Assembly: GCA_016703425.1 (NCBI GenBank)
Contig: JADJCA010000001.1
Coordinates: forward strand, 1,054,001-1,118,000
Direction of reading: 5' to 3'
Length of the DNA: 64,000 nucleotides
From: Myxococcales bacterium
GTDB taxonomy: Bacteria; Myxococcota_A; Polyangia; Polyangiales; Polyangiaceae
Positions 53,601 through 61,588 of this stretch are shown here, one piece after another. The translations under genes and the position numbers were made by a program. The stretch's first letter is position 1; every line of letters begins with the position of its first letter. A model generated the notes under the pieces. That model searched no databases. It had not been told where the DNA came from and worked only from the letters and a program-made list of their open reading frames with translations.

Positions 53601-54145
53601 GCCGGCGCGACCACCTCGGGTGCCCACTGACCGATGGTGGCGCGAAGCTCGAGCGGCAGCGCTGCCTGTCCATCGAGCGCGTGCGCTTCCTCGAGCACGT
53701 CGGCGGCGCCCTCGGCGTCGCCGGCCCGCGCATAGAGCGTCGCCACGCGCGCGAGCAGCGTGACCGCGAGCCGCGTGTCCGCGCCGCTGACCAGGGGCCC
53801 GAGCACAGCGGCGGCCAGCGCGGGCTCACCGAGCGACTCGAGCCACTCGGCGACCTCGCGACGCAGCTCCGCGTCGTCGCGAATTCGAATCGCGCGAAGC
53901 GCCATCGACGCGGCTTCGTCGCGCTGACGATCGCGCCGCGCCAGGAGCCGCGCGAGCGCGATGGTGACCTTGCGCTCGGATTCGAGATCGCCCTTGCGCC
54001 GCGAGGCCTCCAGCTCGGCGCGTAGCGAGCCCTCCTCAGCATGTTCGCGGGCGGTAAAGCGTGTGGCAGGCGGCGCGTCGGCCAGCTCAAGGGAGCGCGA
54101 AGGCCGACGCGGCGCGCGGGAGCTCTTTTCCGGGGCCACGTCCAT
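47654..54145 (-). CDS. Giant TPR/alpha-solenoid protein (2163 residues)
   Basis: Start ATG 54145 (MDVAPEKSS); a TTG at 54196 is the alternative. The protein is almost entirely alpha-helical with dozens of TPR-like units: two long solenoids separated by an acidic Ala/Pro/Glu-rich linker (about 1040-1130, rich in AEAAHAAP-type segments). Clear units include ALRIRIDDAELRREVAEWLESL-like helices and LGRDAESKAVLGEALAHGPHALVALGLAE-like helices. No signal peptide or membrane helix, so probably cytoplasmic. Large TPR proteins are assembly scaffolds. The stop codon overlaps the start of the lipoprotein gene downstream. Highly repetitive; size estimates by assembly should be checked. Confidence 0.85.
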   Translation of the reverse strand: MDVAPEKSSRAPRRPSRSLELADAPPATRFTAREHAEEGSLRAELEASRRKGDLESERKVTIALARLLARRDRQRDEAASMALRAIRIRDDAELRREVAEWLESLGEPALAAAVLGPLVSGADTRLAVTLLARVATLYARAGDAEGAADVLEEAHALDGQAALPLELRATIGQWAPEVVAPAEAANAFAMAAERRASAGADPLEDLLRAFDADPAAAMSANALADTLSARGKRLAADEIRREHGRALRSVDKSAAALVHRRRREEATEQGALARALGAALDEGHAAGSFEGIDIADLLARAQLTELSPAMLLDPEQLVAVVERAPSNVRPVLLSFAAELLVDRGNLAEARQLAERACDIEPNYPRSAVSLALARLGDRDAEAALAVERAVRLVCVRGAYCRALSEIHGALGARDVAVAWAQHAVALRPGDAAALEQWFRCACEARDAARLGDAISWAVAQPQPSATLAPLVAEGLRVLVELDVDRAAVLARRALDIFGPHRVSLREAIVLVAESARDDGLHGGLLERFVSAGAKADERPALLARLSELRARLGDGDGEAIALVRAVREGLPVAEVSSKLAVMEGRVRTSDGLLATLELAARHAEAHGSKEDAALALRRWGSGLADLAGDVPAALQAWLSAARLMPRWGVAMVLGDLRTHCDREASLAALLTVVESAEDGRVAGALAEAAASLALALGQGARALALSRLALEKCPEHAGPLAIAEAAAVLDGRPADLSPVFESVARRARGKFGRRAAHLRAANYFAEHGLYFLALRHAGEGFAAVPSEWALAALATAGERAGDRAGVVRAVVGVAEAAKSKEARGAWLIRAADLAANDEEGARQRVDVLLRGSVASPDKATLQRLGEAVGSLLTVAPLERDALSLRVGNATRMLTARIEGPDGARVAIELARVALASFADAEGGAHALDRALGADADVDEYAELAPYVELLAKASGKLLTRAVALVSQTYANVGEAALTLLSAIAERAQAPDARAVFDGWLEKKRTPARESFDLGAELNAADEEAAPAEAAHAAPVVEGEPAAVETSAPAAGDGAPAPPEAAHAPAEPPPAETIASSDAAEAVASASPDSGATKEAAAADDAAAALHDARPAFEAATEKMTDLEQQALIEGRDTALSPTARADRLAAVASVREARGDLPGAADALIEAALLEPDSVDRWRAAWTVADTARSTENVVTALRQIEALVTGNERTRVLRQLARSLRDLERIGEAREVWERLLALLPDDEEADQSVELMLSESRDYERLAAHLSDRIQRLSRHDDQRDSVRAARLRRAAILEQRLDRAEDACRELESLLAEAPQNESALRYLADLYERRGEFDRAAQLLRKLTDLARGPQTRNDLGLRAAFALRDAGDLRSALGLVKTLLERDPDLDAMALRVEISRTLGDDAELGSALEGAAASGRHAPGVAAEMWVEAAQAAARAGDASLAFERARRAVTAAPASAEAQLFARGLEYRERGAGTSSDAEMTLTELARVEGALEPDDTALAAFLRAEAYTVLGRDAESKAVLGEALAHGPHALVALGLAERFAASGAVPDALSMFETALTGDLYGFRSRGEVALLAGQLAASEGKPREALAFLEIASDEEATRGAALQRMVPIHLALGELASSRVALVELARRAPEDERAQVLAELARQLLRSNDPADVSEGERALEEALLLAPEGTELRRTLEEELEKARRRSHKPPPVESVESAEGAEGAGRVDQDASAVAQPVGMEDLIEPPSVHRPGSVPPAVKLAELEAQVREATSTEDRERALLRLAQAHVERGALAAAEGVLSEALATGSASAGDELANLLGAFGERTGDLVRVRSRLVDLLPGDVTRLEDLRAAALADANPTYARAVEHVQRAFDPGSGPLPPPPLVVQRTQQGVLPLLVRGPWNASVADAFALVWEHAAGVFARDLAHYSLSGVERVQPGPTSALSRLLEVSLRLLDAAPAQFYVKRSAESPVAQPLLLNQPAALVVGDVREESVPLRYALGQAIALAQPENILVSGLEEEAGRALWDGLVGAFAPTGSGTSLKAQSGKYAGALWERLPQRAQRRMQELLGAPSTLPTYEAVREMARQSARRVGTLLAGNVSVVLRAVCTERQLDIDTLLARGGLGALAEDPALADLLRLAATSAYADARWRPLSAGPRPSGHFPAAS

Positions 54146-54244
54146 GGGAAAGCGTGAATCTACACGGTGCCGGGGCCGCCCGGTCGAAGAACTCAAACCC
54201 GCGCCAGCGAGCTCTCCCGACCACGAATAGGCAGGCTTCGTGGG

Positions 54245-56047
54245 TTACTCGATGCGGAAGCCAAAGGCGGGCACCAGCACCGTACGCTCGGTGCCCGCTA
54301 GCGGCGCGAGGGCGCGAAGCAGCACCTTCACGTCCTCCGGCACCGCAACCGGAAGCCCCGCGACGACGCCGCGCGCGCGCGCCTCAATTTCGTCGTCATC
54401 GCCCAGGAGTTCGAAGAGCGTCGGGCGACTGTCGAGGATCACCAGCTTCGCATCTTCCGGCAGCTTGGCGAGCTCCTTGGCTTTCGCGAGCGCTGTGCCG
54501 AGGCCGCCGAGTTCGTCGACGAGGCCCCGCGTTTTCGCCTCTCGGCCGCTGAAGATCTGCCCCTCCGCGGACGGTGTGATCTTCTCCACCGGTACACGAC
54601 GCCCCTCCGCGAGGCGCTGCAAGAACAGGTCGTAGATGCCCTTCATCGACTCGCGCACGCGGTCACGGGTCGGCTCGTCCCAGCGCACGAAGGTCGAGAG
54701 GTACGCGGCGCGCGTGGCGGCGCCTTGATCGCCGCGCTTGGCGGGAAACGTCTCGGCGTGGACGCCGAAGCGCTCGAGCGCGTCCCCTACCCCCACCTTG
54801 CCGCCCACGACGCCGATGGAGCCGACGATGCTGGTGGCGTCGGCGACGATCACCGAGCCCGTCGACGCCAAGTAGTAGCCACCGCTCGCGGCCATCTCGC
54901 CGACGCTAACGACGACGGGCTTCTTGTCGCGGATGCGCATCAGTTGATGCCACAAGAGATCGCTGGCGAGGGCGCTGCCTCCCGGCGAGTCGATGCGCAG
55001 GACCAACGCCTTGATGCGCTCATCCTTTTCGACGCGCAGGAGGAGCTTGCCGAGCTCCTTTTCGCTGATGCCGCTGCCGTCGCCGAAGAGGCCGCCCTCG
55101 CCGGACATGCGGATGCTGCCAGCGGCACGAATGAGCGCGATGGGCGCCGACGCCGAATCGCCCGACAACACTCGGAGGACATCGGCGAGGTCGCCATCGC
55201 CCTTGTGAACGCCGGCTCCGAAACGCACGTCGTCACGGACGGCCTGGCACGCCGCGCGGCCCTTGTCGCGAGCCTCGTCGAAGTAGAGAACCTCATCCAC
55301 GAGCCCCCTCTCCTTCGCCTTCGCGGCGCCGAAGGGCCCCTCCTCGACGAACTTGGCCGCCTCCGGGCGGCCAGTCCGGAAGCCTTCGAGCCACGTCTCC
55401 CGCAAGTCAGAGAGCACCCCCTCCAACGACGCGCGTGCCTCCTCGCTCGGCCCATCGCGGGTCAGCGGCTCCTCGGCGCCTTTGAACTTGCCGACCTGAA
55501 GGATCTCGACCGAGAGCTTGAGCTCGTCGACGAGGAGCTTTCGGAAGTAGACGATCTGCGCCGCGAGACCGATGGTCTCGACCTCGCCCGCGGGCGCGAC
55601 GTAGATCTTCGAGCAGCCGCGCGCGGCGGCGAAGTAGGTCGCGTTGGTGAAGCCCTCGGCATGGCAAAACACCGGCTTGTCGGCCTTGGCACGCGCCAGC
55701 GCTACGCTCAGCTCTTCAGCGCGCGCCAAGCCCATGGTGGCGGAGCCGAAGCGAACCAGAATCCCCTTCGCCGCCGAATCCTTTCGCGCCTTCTCGACCA
55801 CGCGAAGCGCTTCGTCGAAGGTCTGGCGCTTGGGGCTCAGGCCCAACATGCCGGAGGGCGGCACCTCGGGCACGCCGCCCGAAAGATCGATGGTCACAAG
55901 CGCGGGGCCCGAGCGTGGCTGCGGCGCTTGGCCTGTCTCCGCGCGGCGCCGTCCTTCGCAACCGACGGCCGCGAGCGCCGCGACGAGCCCAACGAGCGCG
56001 ATGGCGCGGCGCCGCCCGCGAGGTGGTCGTTCGTCCGCCTCGCGCAT
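54245..56047 (-). CDS. sppA: Signal peptide peptidase SppA-type protease (67K-like, two-domain form)
   Basis: A 600-residue S49 peptidase from ATG 56047, double-domain like E. coli SppA. An N-terminal hydrophobic segment (IALVGLVAALAAVGC) is also lipobox-like. The first domain provides the catalytic lysine in VGKFKGAEEPLTR, and the second the catalytic serine in GEMAASGGYYLAS; RIDSPGGSALASD is typical of the fold. It degrades cleaved signal peptides in the membrane. Located 9 bases after the zinc-ribbon/TPR gene, so probably co-transcribed. Confidence 0.92.
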   Translation of the reverse strand: MREADERPPRGRRRAIALVGLVAALAAVGCEGRRRAETGQAPQPRSGPALVTIDLSGGVPEVPPSGMLGLSPKRQTFDEALRVVEKARKDSAAKGILVRFGSATMGLARAEELSVALARAKADKPVFCHAEGFTNATYFAAARGCSKIYVAPAGEVETIGLAAQIVYFRKLLVDELKLSVEILQVGKFKGAEEPLTRDGPSEEARASLEGVLSDLRETWLEGFRTGRPEAAKFVEEGPFGAAKAKERGLVDEVLYFDEARDKGRAACQAVRDDVRFGAGVHKGDGDLADVLRVLSGDSASAPIALIRAAGSIRMSGEGGLFGDGSGISEKELGKLLLRVEKDERIKALVLRIDSPGGSALASDLLWHQLMRIRDKKPVVVSVGEMAASGGYYLASTGSVIVADATSIVGSIGVVGGKVGVGDALERFGVHAETFPAKRGDQGAATRAAYLSTFVRWDEPTRDRVRESMKGIYDLFLQRLAEGRRVPVEKITPSAEGQIFSGREAKTRGLVDELGGLGTALAKAKELAKLPEDAKLVILDSRPTLFELLGDDDEIEARARGVVAGLPVAVPEDVKVLLRALAPLAGTERTVLVPAFGFRIE

Positions 56048-56055
56048 GGCCCGGC

Positions 56056-58167
56056 TCAGTGCGCCTCGGCGCGTTGCTTCACGCGCGCCGGATACGCGGG
56101 CTCGGGAAAGCGCTCGACGATCTCACGGTAGGCGTTCTGCGCGTTGCCCTTGTCGCCGCCGTCCCATTGAATGTCGGCGAGCGCGACGAGCGCCGGCAGG
56201 TACGACGGGTTGACGCCAAGGACACGCTTGTAGAGACCTTGCGCGGCCGCCGTATCGCCCTGCGCGCGAGAGACATCGGCGAGGCCCGCGAGGGCTTCCG
56301 AGTCGGAGCCGTTGCGAGCGAGCGCCGCCTCGTAGAGCGTGCGCGCACGATCGTAGTCTCGCTTCTGCTTCGCGGCCTCGGCCTGACGGATCATCGTGCG
56401 TGGATCGCTCGGAATTCCGCCGCCACCGGTGGCGCCGGCGCCAGGCTCGGCCTTCGACGTCGAGCTGGCTCCACCCTGTGCGCCCTGACTCGGCAATCGA
56501 TTCACATCCACGACAGCGACAGGCTCGCGGGGCGTTGCCGTCGGCAGCGTCGCCGTGGCCTGCGGAGCCGCGTCGATGACGCCGGCGTCCTTTCCAGTGG
56601 CCGCCACCGCGGGACCCGCGCGTTCGACGAACGTGCGGAGCGAACCGATGAGCGGGTGGACGCGCGGCTGCGCCGCGAGGCGGTCGAGCTCCTTGCGCGC
56701 CTCGGCGGCGTCGCCAGAACGAGCGAGCGCGTAGACGAGCGCGGCCCGCGCGCGGCTCGCGGCGCCTTCGCCGGCGGCCGCAGTTCGGAGGCGACCGATC
56801 ACGACGCTCCACGGCGGCTCGGTCTCGGCGAGATCGAGGGCCGCGAGCACGTACGCCGTTTCGGGCTGGCTGCCGGTCGGCAAGATCCGATCGACGAGCG
56901 CGCGGGCGCCGCGGAGGTCGCCGGAAATGCGCAAGGCGTCGACGCGCACACGAAGGAGCGCGGCGTCTTCTGGCGCTCCCTTCTGCGCGTCCTCCGCCGC
57001 GCGGCGCGCGCCCGAGGCGAGGTCGTCCATCGTCTGGCGCGCGAGGCGCGCTTCGTCGGAATCGGACGGTAGGAGCTTGAAGCGCAGCCAAGCGAGATCA
57101 GCGCGAGCCGCCGAGAGACGCGCCGTGGCCAGGAGCACATCAGGATTTTTTTCCGCCAGGGCGCCGGCCTTGTCGAGGTTCTCCTTGGCGAGCTCAAGGT
57201 TGCCTTGCGTCAGCGCGGTCTCACCGGAGGCGAGGAATTGAGCAACGCGAGGATCGCTGGCCGTGCCGGCCGCGACCTTTCCACCGGCCGCCTTGTTGTT
57301 GCTCATGTAGACGCCAACCACGGCCACCCCAGCGACGAGGGCCGCGCCGACCACCCAGCCGCCGACGCGCCGGCGAGGCGCCGCACCGTAGTTGGGGTCG
57401 ACGTAGGAGATGGACGGGCGGCGGAGCGCGTCGCTGGCGGAGATGCGCGCCTCACCACCGGCAACGGGCGGCAGCGGAGAGGTCTGCACCGGCGCCGTCT
57501 CGGCCTTCGGCGGGGGCGTCGGCGTTGGGGTCGGCGTCGGCGGACGCCGCGACGCCAACGGAGGCGGGGGCGGCTTCTTGGAGACAGCCGGGTGCGCCGC
57601 GACGGGCTCACGCTGAAGCGCATGGGTCGGGGTGTCCTCAGCCCAGGTGTTCGGCTTTGGCTTCGGCGGCGGCGGCACCGCGTCGGCGGGGCGGACCGTC
57701 GGCGTTCGGGACGGAAGCGGCGGCGCGTGGCCCGGGATCGAGGACCGTTGCGGGGGCCGGAGCGGCGGGAGACTCGCGCCCGGCGGGAGCGGCGGCGGCT
57801 TGTTGGAAATACCCGGCGTGCGGTCAGGAATCGACGGGTTGCGCGCTCGGCGCTCCTCGAAGAAGGGCTCCAGCTCGGCGATCGACGCCAAGGGCTTCGG
57901 CGGCAAGCCCGAACGAGTCAGCAGGTCCGTGCGAGCGACGGTCTTGGCCACGATCGCGCGCTGAAGCTCCTTCAGCGACGAAAACAAGTGGCGGCTCGCG
58001 CCATCCGCCGAGGTCACTTCCCACTGATCGGCGTCACCGCCGCTGGCGGTGCGCCGAATCTTGAATTGGTGCCCGCAGCTGGTGCACTTGACGGTGGTGC
58101 CCCGCTCGCTAACGAGGGCGTCGTCGAATTCGTACTCCGCCTGGCAGCGCTCGCACTGGACGTACAT
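56056..58167 (-). CDS. Zinc-ribbon/TPR membrane protein
   Basis: A 703-residue protein from ATG 58167. It begins with an MJ0042-type zinc ribbon (CERCQAEYEFDD and VKCTSCGHQFKI), a GYF_2-like stretch (about 45-110), and a Pro-rich linker (about 115-270, Pro-Pro-Lys runs). A membrane helix follows (about 275-295, GWVVGAALVAGVAVVGVYM), and the C-terminal part is TPR-like (LYKRVLGVNPSYLPALVALADIQ). This layout is common in myxobacteria. I infer a membrane-anchored adaptor. Downstream gene sppA is 8 bases away. Confidence 0.85.
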   Translation of the reverse strand: MYVQCERCQAEYEFDDALVSERGTTVKCTSCGHQFKIRRTASGGDADQWEVTSADGASRHLFSSLKELQRAIVAKTVARTDLLTRSGLPPKPLASIAELEPFFEERRARNPSIPDRTPGISNKPPPLPPGASLPPLRPPQRSSIPGHAPPLPSRTPTVRPADAVPPPPKPKPNTWAEDTPTHALQREPVAAHPAVSKKPPPPPLASRRPPTPTPTPTPPPKAETAPVQTSPLPPVAGGEARISASDALRRPSISYVDPNYGAAPRRRVGGWVVGAALVAGVAVVGVYMSNNKAAGGKVAAGTASDPRVAQFLASGETALTQGNLELAKENLDKAGALAEKNPDVLLATARLSAARADLAWLRFKLLPSDSDEARLARQTMDDLASGARRAAEDAQKGAPEDAALLRVRVDALRISGDLRGARALVDRILPTGSQPETAYVLAALDLAETEPPWSVVIGRLRTAAAGEGAASRARAALVYALARSGDAAEARKELDRLAAQPRVHPLIGSLRTFVERAGPAVAATGKDAGVIDAAPQATATLPTATPREPVAVVDVNRLPSQGAQGGASSTSKAEPGAGATGGGGIPSDPRTMIRQAEAAKQKRDYDRARTLYEAALARNGSDSEALAGLADVSRAQGDTAAAQGLYKRVLGVNPSYLPALVALADIQWDGGDKGNAQNAYREIVERFPEPAYPARVKQRAEAH

Positions 58168-58436
58168 GGAACTATGGGAGCCTTATACCGCCGCGCGACG
58201 CGGATTGGTGCGACAAGGTACCACGCGGCGCCAACCCTGTCTTCAGTTCCCCGAGGCCAGGCGCGAGGGCCAGCGCTGACGTTTCTTCCGCACTCCCCGT
58301 GAACAAACCTCCACACGTCATCCGCTTCTTCGCGACCGGTGGCGCTTTCGCCCAGGGCACGCGTGTTGCACAATCGTGCGGCACACCAGCGCCGCCCGAG
58401 CCACTTCGCTTTTAGCCCCAGGGAGCCACCCGACCC

Positions 58437-59519
58437 ATGCCGACGACCTCCATCGCCCCCCGTACGAGCCGTAAGAGCTGGCGCCTCCCGCAACGCGTGC
58501 TCGCGGTCGTTTCCTTCTTGGGGGCCGGCTCCTTGCTCGGCGGCTGCCCGATCTACGACGACAACGACCCTTACTACTCGACGCCAGCTTCGCGCGGCTC
58601 GTGCACCGGCAGTGGCTGCGCCTGTGATTCGAGCTTCGATTGCCCCAACGGCTACAGTTGCCAAGCGGGAAGCTGCGTCTCGACGAGCCCGAGCTGCACC
58701 AGCCCGTCGCAATGCGCGTCGGGGAGCGTCTGCGGAACCGATCAGCGGTGTCACCCCGGCACGTGCCAGACGTACGGCTGCCCGAGCGGCTACGCCTGCA
58801 CGCTGAGCGGTGGCAGCGTCTCGTGCGTTCGGAGTGGCGCGACCGACGGGGGCGCCGACGCCGCCCCCGCTCCCGAGTGCTCGGCCGATTCGACCTGCTC
58901 GAACAAGTTGGGCAGCGGCGCCAAGTGCCTGAACGGCTCCTGCGTGGCGCCCAAAGACCAATGCAGCGACGCCACGCAATGCCCCGGTACGGCGCAATGC
59001 GTGGACGGCGCGTGCACGCCACAATGCGACGCGACGCACCCCTGCCCCACCGGCTTTTCGTGCGATTCGAAGGGCGTTTGCGCCGGCAATCCCACGCCAT
59101 GTTCATCGGCAACGTCGTGCAGCGGCGGCAACGTCTGCGTGTCCGGCCACTGCGTTTCGCCTTGCAGTGGCAGCGGCGGCGGCTGCACCGGCGGTCTCGT
59201 CTGCGTAGGCGGCGGCTGTGTGCCGAACCAGAAGCCCCAGTTCGTTTGCCAGACCGAAGGCGTGCGCGACGCGTGCGCCGCTGGAAGCCTCTGCCTCCGC
59301 CACAGTTGCTACATCGGCTGCGGGGGCGGCGACGCGGGCGCTGACGCGGGCGCAAGCTGCCTAGGCGCCGATAAGTTCAACGTCTGCAAGTCCGTGCAGA
59401 CTGCGTCGGGCACCTACTCCGTCTGCGGCTCGACCTCGAACCTCGGCACCGAGTGCGACCCCGCTCAAAACAAGGCGTGCACGGGCGGCAAGGTCTGCAT
59501 CGACGGCTTCTGCCGCTGA
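58437..59519 (+). CDS. Cysteine-rich secreted lipoprotein
   Basis: A 360-residue exported protein from ATG 58437 (the first RBS-like GGAG is about 16 bases upstream). Signal VLAVVSFLGAGSLLGGC has lipobox LGGC. It holds many short Cys pairs (CACDSSFDCPNGYSC, CTSPSQCASGSVC, CPTGFSCDSKGVC) in EGF- or Dickkopf-like spacing, separated by Gly/Ser. All will likely form disulphides in the periplasm or at the surface. It may bind ligands or stabilise the envelope. No specific family can be assigned. Confidence 0.85.
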   Translation: MPTTSIAPRTSRKSWRLPQRVLAVVSFLGAGSLLGGCPIYDDNDPYYSTPASRGSCTGSGCACDSSFDCPNGYSCQAGSCVSTSPSCTSPSQCASGSVCGTDQRCHPGTCQTYGCPSGYACTLSGGSVSCVRSGATDGGADAAPAPECSADSTCSNKLGSGAKCLNGSCVAPKDQCSDATQCPGTAQCVDGACTPQCDATHPCPTGFSCDSKGVCAGNPTPCSSATSCSGGNVCVSGHCVSPCSGSGGGCTGGLVCVGGGCVPNQKPQFVCQTEGVRDACAAGSLCLRHSCYIGCGGGDAGADAGASCLGADKFNVCKSVQTASGTYSVCGSTSNLGTECDPAQNKACTGGKVCIDGFCR

Positions 59520-59560
59520 GCTGACGGAGTCGACGCTCGTGCTCTTGAGCCTAGGCGCGC

Positions 59561-60475
59561 CTACGGCTTGCGCCCAACGGCGCAGGCCACGTTGACGGAG
59601 AGCGCGAAGGTCGCGTCGCTCCAATATTTTGCGATGGCGCCCCGCACGTAGTCGAGGGTCTCGGGACCCGTCTCGAGGAACGTGGCCATCACGTCGGGCA
59701 GAACCACGAGCCGCATGGCGGGGTCCTCGAGCACGCGGTCCGGAGGCCCGAACGCCATCGTCGCACGGTGCAGCTCGACATCGACCTCGACGAACCCTTC
59801 CGCCTCAAGCTCGCGCGATAGCGTCTCCGCCGTCGGGCGCTCCTCGATGGCGAGCTGAATCGCCTGTTCGAGCGGGGCGATTTCGTTCTTGAGCGCGTAC
59901 TCCCGCATGAGGTCATAGAGTTCGCGGAACGAGCCACGAACGGGCACCACGAGGACGACCTGGCCGTCTGGCCGCAAGACCCGCATCAGCTCGCCGAGGA
60001 GCGCGGCGCGGAACGCGTGCCCGCCGGGCGGGTGCACGCACACCGAATGACTGAAGACGCCCCCCGCGAGCGGCGTCGGCAGCGCCGGAGCGACGACGTG
60101 CTCGGCGAGGAAGTCGCAGGACGCGGCGGCCTTCACGTTTGCGAGGCGAACCGCGTCCGGCGAGGGCTCGGCGCCGCTAATGCGCGCACCCGGCAGACGG
60201 GCGGCGACGCGCGCATCGAGAAAGCCCGTCCGGGAGAGAAGATGAGCCACCCGCGCGTGGTCGCTGGCAAGGAGCGCTCCCGCGGCGAGCTCGGAGAACG
60301 GCGCGAAGTAGCTCTCTGCTACAAAGCTCTCGAACAGCGCGGCATCGGACGGGCCTGCGAAGGACGGAATCGCGAACGAGCCGGCAGGCACCACGTCACT
60401 GCGTCGTCCGCCTGGGCGCTGAACGGCCAGCTCGAACGGCTCGTGGTCGGGGCTCGACGGCGCGTCGTCGTTCAT
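59561..60475 (-). CDS. SAM-dependent methyltransferase-like protein
   Basis: A 304-residue protein from ATG 60475, overlapping the upstream stop by 4 bases (ATGA). The class I methyltransferase pattern is partly visible: ISGAEPSPDAVRLAN after beta-1, GGVFSHSVCVHPP, and ELMRVLRPDGQVVLVVP. The classical GxGxG motif is modified, so the first strand is not typical. Substrate unknown. Coupled to the helical-repeat gene upstream, which may deliver a partner or substrate. Confidence 0.75.
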   Translation of the reverse strand: MNDDAPSSPDHEPFELAVQRPGGRRSDVVPAGSFAIPSFAGPSDAALFESFVAESYFAPFSELAAGALLASDHARVAHLLSRTGFLDARVAARLPGARISGAEPSPDAVRLANVKAAASCDFLAEHVVAPALPTPLAGGVFSHSVCVHPPGGHAFRAALLGELMRVLRPDGQVVLVVPVRGSFRELYDLMREYALKNEIAPLEQAIQLAIEERPTAETLSRELEAEGFVEVDVELHRATMAFGPPDRVLEDPAMRLVVLPDVMATFLETGPETLDYVRGAIAKYWSDATFALSVNVACAVGRKP

Positions 60476-61119
60476 CCGCGCTCCGGTACCAACATGCTGA
60501 GGGCCTCCCGGGCGAGCTCGCCAATGGTGACCTCGTCGCCTTCGCCGTCTTCATCGTCGAGGCGAACACGCCGCTTGTCGTCGACGAGCGGACGAATGGC
60601 CGGTACGAGCGACTCGTCGAGGCTCTCGACGCTGGCCTCGAGGGCTCCCGCGACGGCTTCCGGATCGGCGTGCTTGAGGAACAGGCCAAGGAGCTTGATC
60701 ACGCCCGGCTCGGGCACCTCGGCGATGACATAGGGCAACTCCGCGAGCGCGAGGTGCCCGGCGGGCAGCCGCTGCAGCGCGCGCTCGATGCCGAGCGCGA
60801 CTTCCTTGAAGCGGTCAAAGGCGTGCGACTGAAGGGCTTCGCCGGCGGCGCCGCGCGCCTCCGGTTCCTCGGAGCCGAGGATGTCGATGAGCAGGTCGGC
60901 AACCTCCGCCCCTTCGACGTCCGCGAGCACCTCGGCGATCTGCGAGAGTCGGAGCCCTTGCTCCGCACGATCCGCCAGCGCTTGGGCTTCCTGGGTCGCA
61001 CCGCGCACCGCGGAGACGAGTTGGTCTTTGGGAAGGCCCACGACGTCACGGTGGCAGGCGCGGGCGGTGCGCTCGGCGTCGAAGAGCTTGGTGAGGATGG
61101 TGCTGGCGTTTTCGGGCAT
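60472..61119 (-). CDS. Helical-repeat (HEAT-like) protein coupled to the methyltransferase
   Basis: A 215-residue protein from ATG 61119. It is wholly helical with repeat-like spacing of leucines (LRLSQIAEVLADVEGAEVAD, LALAELPYVIAEVPEPGV) and acidic/basic patches; HEAT-type architecture is plausible. No signal peptide. Its stop overlaps the ATG of the methyltransferase gene, so the pair is co-translated. Function unknown. Confidence 0.75.
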   Translation of the reverse strand: MPENASTILTKLFDAERTARACHRDVVGLPKDQLVSAVRGATQEAQALADRAEQGLRLSQIAEVLADVEGAEVADLLIDILGSEEPEARGAAGEALQSHAFDRFKEVALGIERALQRLPAGHLALAELPYVIAEVPEPGVIKLLGLFLKHADPEAVAGALEASVESLDESLVPAIRPLVDDKRRVRLDDEDGEGDEVTIGELAREALSMLVPERG

Positions 61120-61348
61120 CGCGCACGCTGTACCGCGCGCTGTCGCGCGGGGCCATGACAAAACCGGTCGAGGCGCGCCGCCGTTCGATCCAGCGCGTCG
61201 CCCGCATGTGACGCTCCACCGCTGGGTAGGACATCTTCGCACCCCACGAAAATTGCTGACTTTTCAGGCTCGCCCGCAAACGAGCCGCGGCATCCCGTGT
61301 GCACCCAGGTGGACGCCCCTTGGACGCCCCCGGATTCGCGAGGAAAAC

Positions 61349-61543
61349 ATGGCTACGGCGATTACGATCGGGGCACTCTCAACGGCCGTCGGCACGACCG
61401 TCGCCGCCACGCTCACCGCGTCGGGCACAACGCTCGGCACGCTGAGCGTAGGCGCGGCATCGGCGGTAGCCGCCGCTGGCGTTGCTTTCGCCGTGTTGGT
61501 GCTGGTGGTCCTCACGGCGGCGTCCACACGCCCCCGCCGCTAA
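61349..61543 (+). CDS. Small hydrophobic Ala/Thr/Gly-rich peptide (64 residues)
   Basis: Start ATG 61349 has GAGGA about 5 bases upstream (GAGGAAAAC-ATG). The product is 64 residues, almost all small or hydrophobic (MATAITIGALSTAVGTTVA at the N-terminus, then Gly/Ser/Ala, then AFAVLVLVVLTAAS) with a basic RPRR end. It is most likely a single-span or double-span membrane peptide. Upstream, GGCTCG...CGAGCC at 61270-61289 forms a small stem, and TGGACGCCCC is repeated twice at 61311-61330. Could be a membrane-acting small protein or bacteriocin-like peptide. Confidence 0.65.
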   Translation: MATAITIGALSTAVGTTVAATLTASGTTLGTLSVGAASAVAAAGVAFAVLVLVVLTAASTRPRR

Positions 61544-61588
61544 CCCCGACGCTTCGCGGCTCCGGGCCCGTTGCGGTAGCGTGGAGCC

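Noticed and set aside
59552..59563. Palindrome TAGGCGCGCCTA between two converging genes
   Set aside because: Short palindrome at the stop of the methyltransferase gene, no loop or T-run; likely chance in high-GC sequence.
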